Shown one piece after another: positions 62,081-64,000 of a stretch of DNA of 64,000 bases. Origin of the DNA: Paraplanobispora takensis (GTDB taxonomy: Bacteria; Actinomycetota; Actinomycetes; Streptosporangiales; Streptosporangiaceae); contig NZ_BOOK01000034.1 in NCBI RefSeq assembly GCF_016863195.1, positions 1-64,000 on the forward strand, written 5' to 3'. A program made the position numbers and the translations under genes. Numbering within the stretch: position 1 is the stretch's first letter; the number at the start of each line of letters is the position of its first letter. The notes below the pieces were generated by a model. That model searched no databases. It was given only the letters and a program-made list of their open reading frames with translations, and was not told the origin of the DNA.

Positions 62081-63600
62081 TGAAATCTCAGGAAAAAGCG
62101 TCGGCGGCCGGGGGCGTCCCGGCCGTCGAGGCCCGTGACATCGTCAAGCGCTTCGGCCCGACGACCGCGCTGAACGGCGCCGGCATCGCCATCGCCGAGG
62201 GGGAGACCCACGCGCTGGTCGGCAGGAACGGCGCGGGCAAGTCCACGCTGGTGTCGATCCTGACGGGCCTGCAGCGCCCCGACGAGGGAGAGGTCAGGTT
62301 CGCCGGGGAGCCCGCGCCGCCGCTCGCCGACCGGGACGCCTGGCGGCGGCGGGTGGCCTGCGTCTACCAGAAGTCGACGATCATCCCCACCCTGACGGTC
62401 GCGGAGAACCTCTTCCTGAACCGGCAGACCGAGCGGGGCGCGATCAGGTGGCGGGCGCTGCGGACCCGGGCCGGGGACCTGCTGGAGCAGTACGGCGTGG
62501 CCGTCGACGCCGAGGCCATGGCCGGCGACCTCGGCGTCGAGCAGCGCCAGCTGCTGGAGATCGCCCGGGCCCTGTCGTTCGGCGCCCGGTTCATCATCCT
62601 GGACGAGCCCACCGCCCAGCTCGACGGTCCGGCCATCCAGCGGCTCTTCGAGCGCATGCGCGCGCTCCGCGAGCAGGGCGTGACGATGATGTTCATCTCG
62701 CACCACCTGGAGGAGGTCTACGAGATCTGCCAGAGCGTCTCGGTCTTCCGCGACGCCCGGCACATCGTCACCGCCCCGGTCGGCGAGCTCCCGCACCAGC
62801 GGCTCGTCGACGCGATGACCGGCGAGGCCACCGCCGCCTACGCCTACCGCTCCCGTACGGTGCCCGCCTCGGCCCCCGTGGTGCTCGCCGCCCGCGGGCT
62901 CACCCTCGCCGGCCGCTACGAGGCGGTCGACCTGGAGGTCAGGGCCGGCGAGGTCGTCGGCCTGGCCGGCTCCGGCAGCAGCGGGAAGGTCGGTCTGGCC
63001 GAGACGCTGGTCGGCCTGCGCAGGGCCGACGCGGGCACGGTGAGCGTCGGCGGCGCCGCGGTCCGGCCGGGCGACATCCCGGCCGCACTGGAGGCGGGCC
63101 TGGGCTTCGTGCCCCAGGACCGGCACCGCGAGGGCTTCGTCCCCCTGCTGTCGATCGCCGAGAACGCCACGATGCCGATCGCCCGGAAGCTCGGCCGCTA
63201 CGGGGCGGTCTCCCCGGCGCGCAGGCGCGAACGCGGCGCGCGCATGATCGCCGAACTGGACATCAAGACGACCGGGCCCGACCAGCCGGTGGGGGACCTG
63301 TCCGGCGGCAACGCCCAGAAGGTCGTGCTGGCCAGGGCGCTGGCCGACGATCCGAGGGCGCTCGTCATGATCAACCCGACCGCCGGGGTGGACGTGAAGG
63401 CCAAGCACGCGCTCCTCGGCGCGGTCGAGGACGCGGCCGGCCGCGGCGCCGGCGCCGTACTGGTCTCCGACGAGCTCGACGACCTGCGGATCTGCGACCG
63501 GGTCCTGGTCATGTTCCACGGCAGGGTCGTCAAGGACGTGCCGCGCGGCTGGACCGACACCGAACTGGTGGCGGCCATGGAAGGTATCGAGGACCGATGA
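62080..63600 (+). CDS. Sugar ABC transporter ATP-binding protein with non-canonical second Walker B
   Basis: 506 residues from the ATG at 62080, overlapping the SBP stop; a GTG at 62077 is equivalent. NBD1: GRNGAGKSTLVSILTG, the signature-position LGVEQRQLLEIARAL, IILDEPTAQLDG. NBD2 has a degenerate Walker A (GSGSSGKVGLAE), a good LSGGNAQKVVLARALADDPRA, but ALVMINPTAGVDVK where LLLDEPTRGVDVG is usual, so the Asp-Glu pair is Ile-Asn. Hydrolysis should then rest on NBD1. This variant resembles a subgroup of actinobacterial sugar ATPases I recall, not a single mutation. Stop overlaps the next frame. Confidence 0.88.
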   Translation: MKSQEKASAAGGVPAVEARDIVKRFGPTTALNGAGIAIAEGETHALVGRNGAGKSTLVSILTGLQRPDEGEVRFAGEPAPPLADRDAWRRRVACVYQKSTIIPTLTVAENLFLNRQTERGAIRWRALRTRAGDLLEQYGVAVDAEAMAGDLGVEQRQLLEIARALSFGARFIILDEPTAQLDGPAIQRLFERMRALREQGVTMMFISHHLEEVYEICQSVSVFRDARHIVTAPVGELPHQRLVDAMTGEATAAYAYRSRTVPASAPVVLAARGLTLAGRYEAVDLEVRAGEVVGLAGSGSSGKVGLAETLVGLRRADAGTVSVGGAAVRPGDIPAALEAGLGFVPQDRHREGFVPLLSIAENATMPIARKLGRYGAVSPARRRERGARMIAELDIKTTGPDQPVGDLSGGNAQKVVLARALADDPRALVMINPTAGVDVKAKHALLGAVEDAAGRGAGAVLVSDELDDLRICDRVLVMFHGRVVKDVPRGWTDTELVAAMEGIEDR

Positions 63601-63731
63601 CACGCCCGACTGCCGGGAGAGCCCCTATGAACCGCACCCGCCCCGTGAACCCGACGACGAACCCGGTGACCGGCCGGCGAGGCGAGGCCCCGGGCGCGAC
63701 GGCCCTTCCGCTGCCGGGAGGTGCCCGGTGA
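63597..63731 (+). CDS. Short coupled open frame between ATPase and permease (tentative)
   Basis: 44 codons starting at an ATG overlapping the ATPase stop (ATGA) and ending in a TGA that overlaps the permease GTG (GTGA). The product is Arg/Pro/Thr-rich (MTRPTAGRAPMNRTRPVNP at its start) with no domain. It may simply carry ribosomes across the gap, or be chance. Confidence 0.3.
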   Translation: MTRPTAGRAPMNRTRPVNPTTNPVTGRRGEAPGATALPLPGGAR

Positions 63732-64000
63732 GCACTCGGACCTCCCCGCCCCTGGCCGGGGCCGGCGCCGTACCCGCGCGGCGCGGGCTTCGCCTGGGCC
63801 GCTTCCGCGACCTCACGCTGGTCCCGGTGATCATCGTCCTGCTGGTCGCCGGATCGTTCGTCGACCCGGTCTTCCTCACCCCCGGCAACCTGACGAACGT
63901 GCTCCAGCAGCAGTCGGCGCTGGCGCTGGTGGTGCTCGCCGAGGCGCTGATCCTCATCGCGGGCAAGTTCGACCTGTCGCTGGAGTCCACCGTCGGCATG
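63728..64000 (+). CDS. Sugar ABC transporter permease, N-terminal part (cut by window edge)
   Basis: First 91 codons from a GTG with GGGAGG seven bases upstream. After a short basic N-terminus (ARRGLRLGRFRD), one helix (about 32-48) and a second (about 68-85) appear, with the RbsC-type motif LILIAGKFDLSLEST (compare GGIDLSVG in other members). The rest is beyond the window. Permease of the deoxysugar importer. Confidence 0.85.
   Translation, partial: MSTRTSPPLAGAGAVPARRGLRLGRFRDLTLVPVIIVLLVAGSFVDPVFLTPGNLTNVLQQQSALALVVLAEALILIAGKFDLSLESTVGM

Overview
The window is high-GC DNA (visibly about 70% G+C) with GTG and TTG starts, GTGA/ATGA/TGATG gene overlaps, a large kgd-type 2-oxoglutarate decarboxylase, a subtilisin-inhibitor-like protein, a CebR-type box and many secreted enzymes. 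This points to a sporulating soil actinomycete, most likely a member of the Streptosporangiaceae or a relative (inference from gene content; not tested by search). It is chromosomal and no rRNA, tRNA, CRISPR array or insertion sequence was seen.

Region 1 (1-11,400) is an array of six paralogous secreted trypsin-like peptidases, all on the minus strand; the first is cut by the window edge. Each has a signal peptide, a short pro-region with a conserved aromatic FW/YW motif, a linker, and a chymotrypsin-fold domain. In two of the five complete copies the catalytic serine is replaced by aspartate, so they look like pseudopeptidases. The first two copies and their upstream DNA are a recent tandem duplication. 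A subtilisin-inhibitor-like protease inhibitor, a DUF6461-type protein and a HigBA-like toxin-antitoxin pair are embedded in the array.

Region 2 (11,400-26,600) is housekeeping and envelope functions: an NADP-type reductase, a PadR/DUF4097 stress operon with a visible operator, a short DUF6104-type gene, kgd, and two secreted glycoside hydrolases. One of these is a GH9 cellulase with a perfect CebR/CelR operator. A glutathionyl-hydroquinone-reductase-like protein and a metallo-beta-lactamase-fold hydrolase follow.

Region 3 (27,800-33,540) is a sulfur-scavenging operon: a leaderless cysteine-rich leader peptide, then an SsuA/B/C-like ABC transporter, an FMNH2-dependent monooxygenase and two flavin reductases, almost all overlapping.

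Region 4 (33,600-46,300) holds a Hsd4A-like short-chain dehydrogenase, a five-gene sugar import and oxidation operon, a secreted intradiol dioxygenase fused to a chitin/cellulose-binding domain with a divergent AraC regulator, and an alcohol dehydrogenase-ferredoxin-flavoprotein operon preceded by a KstR-like box.

Region 5 (46,300-58,000) holds a methyltransferase, a DUF1702 protein, a terpenoid-cyclase-fold/methyltransferase/glycosyltransferase operon divergent from gmd, remains of a second toxin-antitoxin module, a polyprenyl synthase, and a CYP125/142-like P450 whose promoter carries KstR2-like and KstR-like boxes side by side.

Region 6 (58,025-64,000, continuing past the edge) looks like a non-phosphorylative L-fucose (6-deoxysugar) catabolic operon: diketo-deoxyfuconate hydrolase, fuconate dehydratase, SDR dehydrogenase and a sugar ABC transporter. 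Upstream lies an array of a partly palindromic ACATC(C/G)GATGT element.
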